Assembly: GCA_028023455.1 (NCBI GenBank)
Contig: JAQFVV010012572.1
Coordinates: forward strand, 1,178,001-1,242,000
DNA: 64,000 nt
From: Epiperipatus broadwayi
Taxonomy: Eukaryota; Onychophora; Udeonychophora; Euonychophora; Peripatidae
Reading direction: 5' to 3'
Positions 50,101-53,005 of the stretch are shown piece after piece. The number at the start of each line of letters is the position of its first letter. The first letter of the stretch is position 1. A program made the translations under genes and the position numbers. The notes below the pieces were generated by a model. That model was not told the origin of the DNA and searched no databases. It saw only the letters and a program-made list of their open reading frames with translations.

Positions 50101-53005
50101 TTAGTTTAGAGAGATTTCATATATTGTGATGCTTAACAGCAAACCATTAGTTAACTTATTTATATAATTGGCCAAATTAATAATGTTTCAGTATTATTAT
50201 TTGAATGATAGAATGATTTTATTTAAAGTCTCGCAACATATTACTGAAAATTTAAATATTTCATACTTTGAAATATGTAAACATCCAAAATCTTTACACA
50301 AATCCTCTGTTAGGAATTTTCAGTTCAAAAATTTGTATGCTAGCTAATTTATATATCAAATACATAATAAATTTAATATGTATATTCAATTCTGTTATTT
50401 TATTTTAAAAGATTAAAAACAATTTGTCTTATAAAAATTATTGAAAGATAAAATTTTACACATAGGTTTTTTCACATAATGTGATAAATCCATATTTTGA
50501 TAGTTTTTTATCTCAAAAACTTCTGTATCTTAAAAAAAAAAAAATTTTCCAATGATTTAATTAAGCACTGTTTTATTATGCTTCCTCACTGTCTTTTGCA
50601 GACAATTCTGCAGGTCAAAATTTCAGGGGTCTCGCTGCCATTTTGTTGAATACTTCTCATCTGAAACTTCTGGTATTTGAACAGCCTATTTGATTTTAGT
50701 TTACCAAGATACATGTTTTTTATTCAGAACCTGGATTATATTTCATTTACAACCTTTGTCTCTTAGTTTACTTTTTAAAGAATTTTGTAAAAAATCTTAT
50801 GTCTTCATTCAAAGTTGTACTAGTTTTTCTCCAAAGGGCTATGAAAATTTAATCTCCAAAAACATGTTTTTTAGAAAGGGATATTTATTTTAATCTGTCA
50901 AAATAAAGTATTGTAATTCAATTTTCACCCACTTTCCAATTTCTGACCTAGTTGAAACTGCAAAAATATATTTTAAACTTCATTTAAATTTTTCAAATAC
51001 AAAGGCCTGACTAGTGACAATATTAGCACAGGAGTCAAACTTACACCCTTTAGATTCTTGAATATTAAATTTCTAAGGCAACACTAATCAACTGAGCTAT
51101 TTTCTCTTTTTTAAATTTGCAAATAATTTTAGCAGAAAATTAATGAAAAATCTAATTTTTTACAAATTTTATAAGTAATGTTGATGTTATATATTGCTTA
51201 TAACACTCTATTCATATACACGTTAATGCAACAAATTTTCTTAAAAACTTCTTTATTTTCTTACGGTTTAATTAAGGCAGTGAAGAAGATAGAGCTCTGA
51301 TGAAGACTGCTGGACAGTCGAAACCGTAAGAAAATAAAGAAGTTTTTAAGAAAATTTGTTGCATTAACGTGTATATGAATAGAGTGTTATAAGCAATATA
51401 TGTAATTATATGAAGATATGCAAAGAAAGTGAAGGAGAAGAATAAGAGAATAATGTTGATGTTACCAATATCTAATAGAGCTAAATTAAATGATTCATTG
51501 AACATTGGATCATCCACCTTATTTATTTTCTATTATAAGCTTTTATTTAACAATCTGTATTTTTAGTCTTTCTATCTAGATAAAATTATCAGGATGTAAT
51601 CACTATTTATTGTTAATAAAATTTTATTGAAATGAAAATCAAATTTAAATAAATTGACCTCATTTTGACAATTCAGTGTTGCATATATAAAACAACAAAA
51701 AAATTAAGAAATGCTTTTGTTTACATAAATGCATTAAAAAGTAAAAAATGAAGTTTCTTCAGTTTTTACAAATAAAAACAACTAAGTCTGAAAACATTAC
51801 TACAAATAATTCAAGAGTCAGATTTCCAAAGAATCACTTAAATAAATTTAGAAATAATTTTTTACTTTCTTGTATCAATGGCAATTCATTGCATAAAAAC
51901 AACCCTTTTTTAAATCTGTAAAATAAATAATTCACAAATCAGATTTTGATATTTATACAAGAAAGTGGATGTCATTCGTAAATTTATTTAAATACTTCTT
52001 TGGAAAACTGATTTATGACTTCCACTTTGTACTTTTATTTATGAAAACTGAAGAAACTTTTACTGCTTAGTGTTTTTATATGAATTAAAGGACTTCTTCA
52101 AATTTTTTTCCCGATGATCAAGCAGTTTAGTCTTCTGATAAAAACATTGCAATGAGTTGTTTAAAAAATTCTTTGGTTTTTAATATATATCGATGATCCA
52201 TCTACATTAGCTTTCTGATAAAAAAAAATATTACAACAGGAGTTTAATCAATTCTTTGGCTTTTAACATATACTTCATGTTTCAGATCTAAATGAAAGGA
52301 TACTGAGAACTGCTTGATAAATAAGAGACTATTAAATATATTATCATGTTATTAAAACAGGCAAAACTCTCCATACAGTAGTGCCACTCAGTGCCAGCCA
52401 GAGTAATCAATGGATGCCAGAAGGTTTGTGCATAAAATCCCCATCTAATACCTACTTATCTAATATCCCCAGACTAGTTTCTGGCTTGTGGCTGGCATTG
52501 AGTGGTACTAGTGTATGGAGAGTTTTGCCTGTTTTAATAACAGTTAAGTGCAAGCATGAGAAGTGGTGATCATGTGATGTTTAGTGATATACTATCATCT
52601 CCACTTTTTTTCTTGCACTAAATAAAATTTTATTTTCTATTGGTAATAATTTTTTTAACTTCAAATATTGTTTCAATTCTTTTTTTACTTTCTCTACTTA
52701 GTCCAGTTTCATTAATTATAAATATATAATTATTCCTTTTGATTCTATTCTAAACTTGTTACATTACTAAAATATATAATATAAAAACAAAATAAATATA
52801 AATTATGTCTATCTCAGTCTTTTATATATATATATATATTGTTTTTACAAAGAGAAAAAAATACAGTATTTGCAAAGCAGTAATTTTGAAATTAATTTGT
52901 CTCTTTCAGATTATATCGGTGTCAGAATTTTTGAGTTCGCCATCTGCAAAAGGACTTCTTGAATTAGGATCCAGACGAGCAGAATTAATTTTATCGGAAA
53001 TGGGG
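2021..53005 (+). CDS. RANGAP1: RanGAP1 (Ran GTPase-activating protein 1), partial gene, six exons
   Basis: RanGAP1 stimulates GTP hydrolysis by Ran on the cytoplasmic side of nuclear pores and so maintains the Ran-GTP gradient used in nuclear transport and spindle assembly. Six exons join in frame: 2021-2179, 5220-5333, 5478-5577, 22864-22948, 24951-25176, 52910-53005. Together they give about 226 codons: the last leucine-rich repeats, a long Asp/Glu-rich segment, and the start of the metazoan RanGAP1 C-terminal domain. Diagnostic pieces are EEVVMPQNGI, LNLNDNTF, EVINFGDCL and the GSLSDDEG entry into the acidic tail, all characteristic of animal RanGAP1. Intron lengths are 3,040, 144, 17,286, 2,002 and 27,733 bp. 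Earlier repeats with the catalytic Arg lie upstream of the window. The SUMO-acceptor region and the rest of the C-terminal domain lie downstream; I found no further exon before 64000. Identification is by family knowledge, without a database search. Confidence 0.93.
2180..5219. other. RanGAP1 intron A-B
   Basis: The intron is mostly low-complexity AT-rich sequence. About 3550-4045 is less AT-rich, with pieces such as GCCTGGGTAAAAGTACCTCG and CACACTCCGGCCC. It looks like an old, unrecognised repeat rather than host exon: it has stops and no splice context. Short self-complementary GATATCA motifs cluster at 4440-4485. Confidence 0.5.
5220..5333 (+). CDS. RANGAP1: RanGAP1 exon B (leucine-rich repeat)
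   Basis: The acceptor is ATACATAG and the donor GTAAGT. The 114 nt make 38 codons in phase 0/0, beginning ALPYMQNLEVINFGDCLLR and ending GQFYLK. The motif EVINFGDCL(L/V)R is a RanGAP1 signature within the LRR array. The polypyrimidine tract at this acceptor is weak for this gene: the upstream sequence is TA-rich rather than T-rich. Continuity of the protein on both sides fixes the boundary. Confidence 0.92.
5478..5577 (+). CDS. RANGAP1: RanGAP1 exon C (leucine-rich repeat)
   Basis: The acceptor TTATTTTTAG follows an intron of only 144 bp. The 100 nt carry 33 codons plus one base (phase 0/1), from ELHLNNNEISSEGAYAIA to KLELD plus the first G of a split Gly codon. The repeat has the canonical LxLNNNxIxxEGA form of the RNase-inhibitor-type LRR subfamily. 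The donor reads GTTTGT, non-consensus after GT. It begins a 17.3 kb intron that holds the transposon nest. Confidence 0.9.
5578..7874. other. Start of RanGAP1 intron C-D
   Basis: The sequence is AT-rich with long T and A homopolymers (for example 5699-5718, 7130-7146 and 7554-7568). I could identify no repeat family or coding segment. Confidence 0.5.
7875..8104. mobile_element. Small foldback MITE
   Basis: The outer ends TATTTTATAATAAA...GC (7875-7891) are inverted at 8085-8104. A strong internal inverted pair follows at 7906-7955 and 8015-8062, around TTCAACCACAATGGGATTTT. The two arms match over about 48 bp with few differences, separated by a 59-nt loop. There is no coding capacity. Its right end abuts the TA that begins the next element, so one may have inserted beside or into the other. 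Confidence 0.65.
8105..9040. mobile_element. Tigger/pogo-like non-autonomous DNA transposon
   Basis: The ends CACCTGGGTCTCTTTTTACG (8105) and its inverted partner CGTAAAACGAGACGCAGGTG (ending 9040) form about 22-bp terminal inverted repeats, flanked on both sides by TA. The terminal phrase, in which CACCTG leads to TTTTACGCG, and the subterminal ACGCG, CGATTT and TTACGTT words resemble Tigger/pogo ends in the Tc1-mariner superfamily. The 936 bp hold no transposase ORF, so it would have been moved by an enzyme encoded elsewhere. Family assignment rests on end motifs only. Confidence 0.7.
9041..9824. other. Intron between the Tigger-like and long-TIR elements
   Basis: AT-rich intron with T runs near 9111, 9127, 9418 and 9567. 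I saw no gene or recognised repeat. Confidence 0.5.
9825..11177 (+). repeat. Left terminal inverted repeat of the composite element
   Basis: The arm starts at GGCGCTCTTCTCAAGAACTG and ends near CAACAGTTTTTATC. It is internally repetitive. Two diverged units, roughly 9940-10330 and 10395-10830, share the words AAACAAAAACATACTAAAT, TCAAAGCGATT, AACAGATA..AATAATTCAAACCT and GAAATAAAATAATCAGAATAG. The outer tip carries CCACCAGGCAGCGC (9851-9864), close to the CTCF core motif. C runs at 9925-9935 and 10026-10032 mark the start of the units. Confidence 0.85.
11178..11330 (-). mobile_element. RTE LINE fragment, minus strand
   Basis: The minus strand reads GGAAATATGCCTATGTGTTTG and continues through sequence matching the segment at about 16210-16345 of the RTE element in this window (KYLGQIIN, then the MDEINxRIKLGWSAF region). 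Orientation is opposite to the nearby full-length copy. The fragment sits exactly between the inner end of the left arm and the outer LINE. It may be a separate old insertion or a rearranged piece. Confidence 0.7.
12793..13160. mobile_element. hAT MITE (368 bp) with perfect 8-bp target duplication
   Basis: The element begins CAGGGTTCCCCAACC and ends GGGTTGGGGACCCCTG, an inverted pair typical of hAT superfamily ends. TGATAGAG flanks it on both sides (12785-12792 and 13161-13168). It splits the LINE reverse transcriptase between the catalytic Asp region (FIDIEKSYDR) and the following segment, and the LINE frame resumes after the second TGATAGAG. The interior has no ORF. A GC-rich patch, GGTGCCCGCGGGCATAGG, lies near its right end. 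Confidence 0.95.
13509..16798 (+). mobile_element. Near-full-length RTE-type LINE inserted in the outer LINE
   Basis: The element is bounded by perfect 11-bp copies of ATAGAAGTTAT (13498-13508 and 16799-16809). The outer LINE sequence continues directly across them. The 3' end is a (TGATGA)n tract at 16783-16798, the classic RTE tail, instead of poly(A). The roughly 330-bp 5' leader before the first long ORF holds several G/C-richer words, such as GGTTGGTGGCCGAAGGCGGA just inside the ORF. The length of 3.29 kb matches complete RTE elements. Orientation equals that of the host LINE and of RanGAP1. Confidence 0.93.
13835..16787 (+). pseudogene. RTE endonuclease-reverse transcriptase ORF, broken
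   Basis: The first open segment, 13835-15661 (608 codons), starts with a leader peptide and then an APE-type endonuclease: GTYNCRS at residue 50, CEVRR at about 81, VYAPTSS, GDFNAR at about 187, and ELDYIL with SDHRL at about 278. The RT domain begins with NYRPISLLSVLYK near residue 565. The frame then shifts near 15635, giving 15676-15984 (palm, GVRQGDS). It shifts again near 15945 into 15914-16264, which contains the FADD catalytic box (16024-16035). A TAA at 16262 interrupts the thumb, and another frame change near 16400 leads to the final segment 16368-16787 with a GHIARR motif. At least three frame changes and one stop make it inactive. Confidence 0.9.
18001..18121. other. Junction sequence after the outer LINE
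   Basis: Non-coding junction between the AATAAAGTGGCTAACAGG end of the outer LINE and the next coding remnant. The sequence becomes less AT-rich here, with CATCACATCAAGCCCAGTCG, as if returning to the body of the long-TIR element. Confidence 0.4.
18122..18330 (+). pseudogene. Possible ISXO2/Merlin-like transposase N-terminal remnant
   Basis: The open segment contains NIMVWQLPVTEADAVSFLQ, then a Cys-containing stretch and YLLRWPLQEG. The order (W-x-LP, EADAVSFLQ, Cys, RW) recalls the N-terminal zinc-binding part of ISXO2-like transposases of the Merlin superfamily found in animals. The match is from memory and short, and the expected second Cys pair and the DDE domain are missing. Codon-like composition here is distinctly less AT-rich than the surrounding sequence. 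If right, this is the only trace of the enzyme that once moved the long-TIR element. Confidence 0.35.
18331..18873. other. Non-coding interior of the long-TIR element
   Basis: It holds a T tract at 18321-18333, short TG-rich words near 18499, a stretch GAGGAAGCCCCTCCCAACAA near 18728, and AT-rich filler. No ORF or recognised repeat was seen. Confidence 0.5.
18874..18960 (+). repeat. Extra inverted copy of the inner TIR end
   Basis: AATAATATCAACAAATT through AACATATTTATATAATATAA repeats, in direct orientation, the inner end of the left arm (about 11060-11150). It is thus inverted relative to the adjacent right arm (18990-19130), giving a small hairpin inside the large one. The copy is more diverged than the arms are from each other. 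Confidence 0.7.
18977..20382 (-). repeat. Right terminal inverted repeat of the composite element
   Basis: Read on the minus strand, this arm repeats the left arm from TGCTTTTCTCAAGAACTGG (20382 inward) to CCAACGTTTTAACTGTTTTTATC (18977). Differences are scattered single bases, homopolymer lengths and an extra stretch of about 50 bp at 19009-19058. The arms are alike enough to suggest either a fairly young insertion or gene conversion between arms. The tip has GCGCCGCCTGGTGG (20343-20356). Confidence 0.85.
20383..22863. other. Intron C-D, right part
   Basis: AT-rich intron with a (TA)n tract at 20569-20586 and many homopolymer runs. An isolated tRNA B-box-like GGTTCGACTCC at 20590-20600 has no A box at the right distance. 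I saw no other element up to exon D. Confidence 0.5.
22864..22948 (+). CDS. RANGAP1: RanGAP1 exon D (last leucine-rich repeat)
   Basis: The acceptor TTTTTATAG and donor GTATAT bound 85 nt. Two bases complete the split Gly from exon C, then come 27 codons, then two bases (AG) of a split Ser. The protein NQFGEEGSQSLQNLLEG followed by LNLEHILGSL is the capping repeat of the LRR domain, where animal RanGAP1 has NxxGEEG...LExxN...LxSLSDDE. It is correctly in phase with both neighbours across a 17.3 kb and a 2.0 kb intron. Confidence 0.92.
22949..24950. other. RanGAP1 intron D-E
   Basis: Two-kilobase AT-rich intron. Apart from a LINE 3' scrap at 23216-23345 it holds nothing I can identify. Confidence 0.5.
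23216..23345 (-). mobile_element. 3'-end scrap of LINE family X
   Basis: On the minus strand it reads TTACAGATTGATTTGTATAA, then GCAAAACTCATC, AGAGTAGTT and GGAATGACCATACTCATCTG. The same ordered words occur at 62122-62205 on the plus strand, and the last one also at 39693-39715 on the minus strand. This looks like the 3' untranslated end of the LINE seen more fully at 39690-41600. Confidence 0.65.
24951..25176 (+). CDS. RANGAP1: RanGAP1 exon E (acidic linker)
   Basis: The acceptor TTCTTTTTAAG and donor GTACAG bound 226 nt: one base completing Ser, then 75 codons ending in phase 0. The product starts DDEGVEDNEDEDEESDGEDE and is dominated by Asp and Glu for the first half. A second run, DDHDDDDEDKE, is encoded by an imperfect GAT repeat at about 25089-25115. 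The exon ends TPQIDSEKQ. This is the acidic region that follows the LRRs in RanGAP1 and helps Ran binding. The GAT tract is a plausible site of length variation. Confidence 0.92.
25177..28400. other. Intron E-F, first part
   Basis: AT-rich intron with T runs (for example 27283-27292 and 28258-28270). No coding segment, no recognised repeat. Confidence 0.5.
28401..28648. repeat. Foldback MITE-like palindrome
   Basis: The left arm 28401-28468, ending in AGATAAACTTTATCTTTTGA and TGTTACT, is inverted at 28577-28648. The arms match over about 65 bp with a few changes, and the loop is 108 nt. It lies about 80 bp upstream of the acceptor of the candidate alternative exon, so its hairpin in the pre-mRNA could influence splicing there. 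Confidence 0.7.
28731..28784 (+). CDS. RANGAP1: Possible alternative terminal exon of RanGAP1
   Basis: A strong acceptor (long T tract, then CTTATTTCAG) is followed by 17 codons, INSSPHDVAAMIEKLRI, and TGA. Exon E ends in phase 0, so splicing here keeps the frame. It would end the protein just after the acidic region, as in yeast RanGAP, and remove the C-terminal domain. The residues do not clearly match known RanGAP1, and constitutive exon F also begins in phase 0 with ATT, so the two would be mutually exclusive. Possible polyadenylation signals follow at 28981 and 29246. It could instead be a fortuitous splice-like sequence. Confidence 0.4.
   Translation: MNSSPHDVAAMIEKLRI
28785..30499. 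other. Possible 3' UTR, then intron
   Basis: Sequence after the candidate short-isoform stop is AT-rich and contains two AATAAA signals. Two similar segments (about 29490-29660 and 29700-29870) repeat words such as AAAATAATTAATA, ATTTATTTA..CAGTGTAGGA and AATATCAT, suggesting an old local duplication of about 210 bp. Confidence 0.45.
28981..28986 (+). terminator. Candidate polyadenylation signal for the short isoform
   Basis: AATAAA lies about 200 nt after the stop codon of the candidate terminal exon, and a second copy is at 29246-29251. In such AT-rich DNA AATAAA is common by chance, so only its position after a plausible terminal exon gives it weight. Confidence 0.25.
30580..31622. other. 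Left non-coding part of the hAT element
   Basis: Contains words untypical of the surrounding intron, such as GGTACGAGGGTGCCATGCAC near 30657 and GATAGCGTCCCACCCAAATA near 31086. No family was recognised, and it may hold a second nested insertion. Confidence 0.4.
31623..31870. other. G/C-richer island of unknown origin
   Basis: About 250 bp with many CG dinucleotides and words such as GGTGCCGCTCGGGAGACG. The plus strand is open for 79 codons, but the product (Trp-, Ser- and His-rich) matches nothing I know. Its base composition differs sharply from both sides. It could be a SINE-like or promoter-like piece of the hAT element or an insertion in it. Confidence 0.4.
32640..34560 (-). pseudogene. 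Decayed hAT transposase (ZBED/GTF2IRD2-like type)
   Basis: Read on the minus strand, fragments fall in the order expected for this transposase type. First comes a Lys/Glu-rich region followed by SVQSVHDHIQKYVNIPE (about 34140-34190). Then comes the catalytic-domain neighbourhood with SSDEASILLRKTNG (about 33730-33770) and a His-rich segment with PFIKNIETL (about 33600-33640). A C-terminal dimerisation part resembles YGFSLMNAIKSKSYNRLDD (about 32738-32795). Many stops and frame changes separate them. The longest open piece is 75 codons (34105-34332). Confidence 0.75.
35129..37420. other. Intron E-F, middle part with unassigned old repeats
   Basis: No recognised gene. On the minus strand at about 35280-35440 and 36050-36180 there are Lys/Glu-rich coding-like stretches (for example NKEAFARFPTKMKKMIKED) without any long ORF. 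They suggest a decayed mobile-element protein that I cannot name. Confidence 0.4.
37425..38020 (+). mobile_element. Decayed 3' fragment of an RTE LINE
   Basis: Words at 37440-37520 (CAGAAAACATTACAAG, GATGAAAGTAAAGTAGTAGG, CTAAAGATAAATGCTAAAAA) match the RTE copy at about 16070-16140. Later words (AAGCTGAAATGGAGTAGGAC, TTGAAATCTTAAACTGGATT) match about 16550-16630. The order and orientation are the same, with deletions between. It carries no ORF and is much older than the copy at 13509. Confidence 0.8.
38021..39689. other. Intron E-F between LINE fragments
   Basis: AT-rich intron with T runs (38587-38630 and 39070-39080). Nothing identified. Confidence 0.5.
39690..41600 (-). pseudogene. Decayed LINE (family X), minus strand
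   Basis: On the minus strand, protein fragments appear in LINE order. A region upstream of the RT has NNHINNLIKKKRG near 41530. An SAGPEEIPGEVLKY-like piece lies near 41100, SQCGF-type sequence at 40830-40846, FVARQ..EK-type near 40780, QGYVLAPTLFSIFMG at about 40550-40596, a YGCQTWTHY piece near 40095-40125, and a KLPKSV piece near 39890. The 3' end has the GGAATGGCCATAATC word. Numerous stops and small deletions. The QGxVLAPTLFS reverse transcriptase type is common in invertebrate and cnidarian LINEs and differs from both LINEs of the 11-17 kb nest. Confidence 0.8.
41656..42477. repeat. Long palindrome built on a MITE
   Basis: The left arm 41656-42007 is inverted at 42054-42391. Both arms include words such as AAACTAGTCT, GGTGGCTGCTAGAGGGTTGC, GCTTATGAGCTTGGAT and GGCTTAAAACCAATCCTGCC. 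The 46-nt loop contains one end of a MITE (TATTAAAACAGGCAAAAC, from 42012). The other end (GTTTTGCCTGTTTTAATA) lies beyond the right arm at 42460-42477. So a complete 466-bp MITE (42012-42477, TIR about 46 bp) has an inverted duplicate of its interior placed immediately to its left. Confidence 0.85.
42478..47420. other. Intron E-F, AT-rich stretch
   Basis: No gene or repeat recognised over 4.9 kb. A T run at 43559-43575 and a T9/A9 inverted run near 43892-43920 are the only marked features. A 91-codon minus-strand ORF at 46505-46780 has a hydrophobic segment (FIVFGIIIIFNAIIILILSF) but looks like chance AT-rich coding. Confidence 0.5.
47431..48232. repeat. Long foldback repeat with three copies of one module
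   Basis: Module A (AGACAGTTTGAAATTAAATTG, AAGGCTGTGAACCTCTC, CAGCCAATCAGATG, GGCTGGATCAAACTGTAAA) occurs at 47431-47570, again directly at 47772-47915, and inverted at 48110-48232. Module B, about 200 bp between the first two, recurs inverted at 47921-48105 (for example ACTACTGCGTAGTAAATCTT). The result is an inverted repeat with arms of about 310-330 bp, separated by the second A copy. TTTGTAAAAAATA flanks it at 47421-47433 and 48230-48242, a possible 13-bp target duplication. There is no coding capacity. Confidence 0.85.
48243..48610 (+). pseudogene. Decayed reverse transcriptase fragment
   Basis: The plus strand translates, with stops and frame changes, to pieces that fit the RT palm: GFKRSIIDVVYI near 48352-48385, a hydrophobic FYIFLLI segment near 48400, and SEELLMKVDVK near 48553-48585 just where many LINEs have SEEFxVKVGVxQGS. 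It lies in the orientation of RanGAP1. Family and boundaries are not clear. Confidence 0.4.
48611..51014. other. Intron E-F, mostly featureless
   Basis: AT-rich sequence with a (TA)n tract at 49350-49366. Coding-like but broken plus-strand stretches after 48610 may continue the RT fragment. An LRR-like open segment at 50602-50691 is discussed as a finding. Nothing else identified. Confidence 0.45.
51015..51110 (-). repeat. tRNA-like SINE head
   Basis: On the minus strand, TAGCTCAGTTGATTAG (51085-51100) is a good RNA polymerase III A box. GTTTGACTCC (51031-51040) is a near-consensus B box. They are spaced somewhat wider than in a true tRNA, and the stems do not pair well, so this is a tRNA-derived SINE or tRNA pseudogene rather than a working tRNA gene. 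Confidence 0.6.
51190..51450. mobile_element. Near-perfect palindromic insertion with 14-bp target duplication
   Basis: Arms of 80 bp (51190-51269 and 51321-51400) are complementary with almost no mismatch, around a 51-nt loop containing GATGAAGACTGCTGGACAGT. Exact copies of TAATGTTGATGTTA occur at 51176-51189 and 51451-51464. The inserted unit therefore includes the palindrome plus about 50 bp of purine-rich sequence on its right. A duplication of 14 bp is longer than typical for DNA transposons and fits a LINE-mobilised RNA. Confidence 0.75.
51465..52348. other. Intron E-F, short featureless stretch
   Basis: AT-rich. Words around AAACTGAAGAAACTT occur in both orientations (about 51745-51775 and 52035-52060), and similar GATTT/AAATC words lie nearby, suggesting a weak old inverted repeat. 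Nothing coding. Confidence 0.4.
52349..52540. mobile_element. 192-bp MITE related to the one at 42012
   Basis: TTATTAAAACAGGCAAAACT starts the element and its inverse ends it. The terminal inverted repeat extends about 50 bp through CTCCATAC..TAGT.CCACTCA.TGCCAGCC. The interior shares ATCCCCATCTAATACC...CTAGTTTCTGGCTTGT with both arms of the 42 kb palindrome. The right flank, with GTGATCATGTGATGTTTA (52566-52583), also matches inverted sequence at 41641-41660 and 41966-41990, so the parent repeat is larger than the MITE itself. It lies 370 bp before RanGAP1 exon F. Confidence 0.8.
52910..53005 (+). CDS. RANGAP1: RanGAP1 exon F (start of C-terminal domain)
   Basis: The acceptor TTGTCTCTTTCAG and donor GTATGA bound 96 nt, 32 codons in phase 0/0. 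The product runs IISVSEFLSSPSAKGLLELG then SRRAELILSEMG. It matches the SxFLxxPSxxxLLxLG opening of the RanGAP1 C-terminal domain, which in vertebrates carries the SUMO site that anchors the protein at Nup358/RanBP2. The 27.7 kb intron before it is the largest in the window. No later exon could be found up to 64000, so the next intron exceeds 10.9 kb. Confidence 0.9.
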
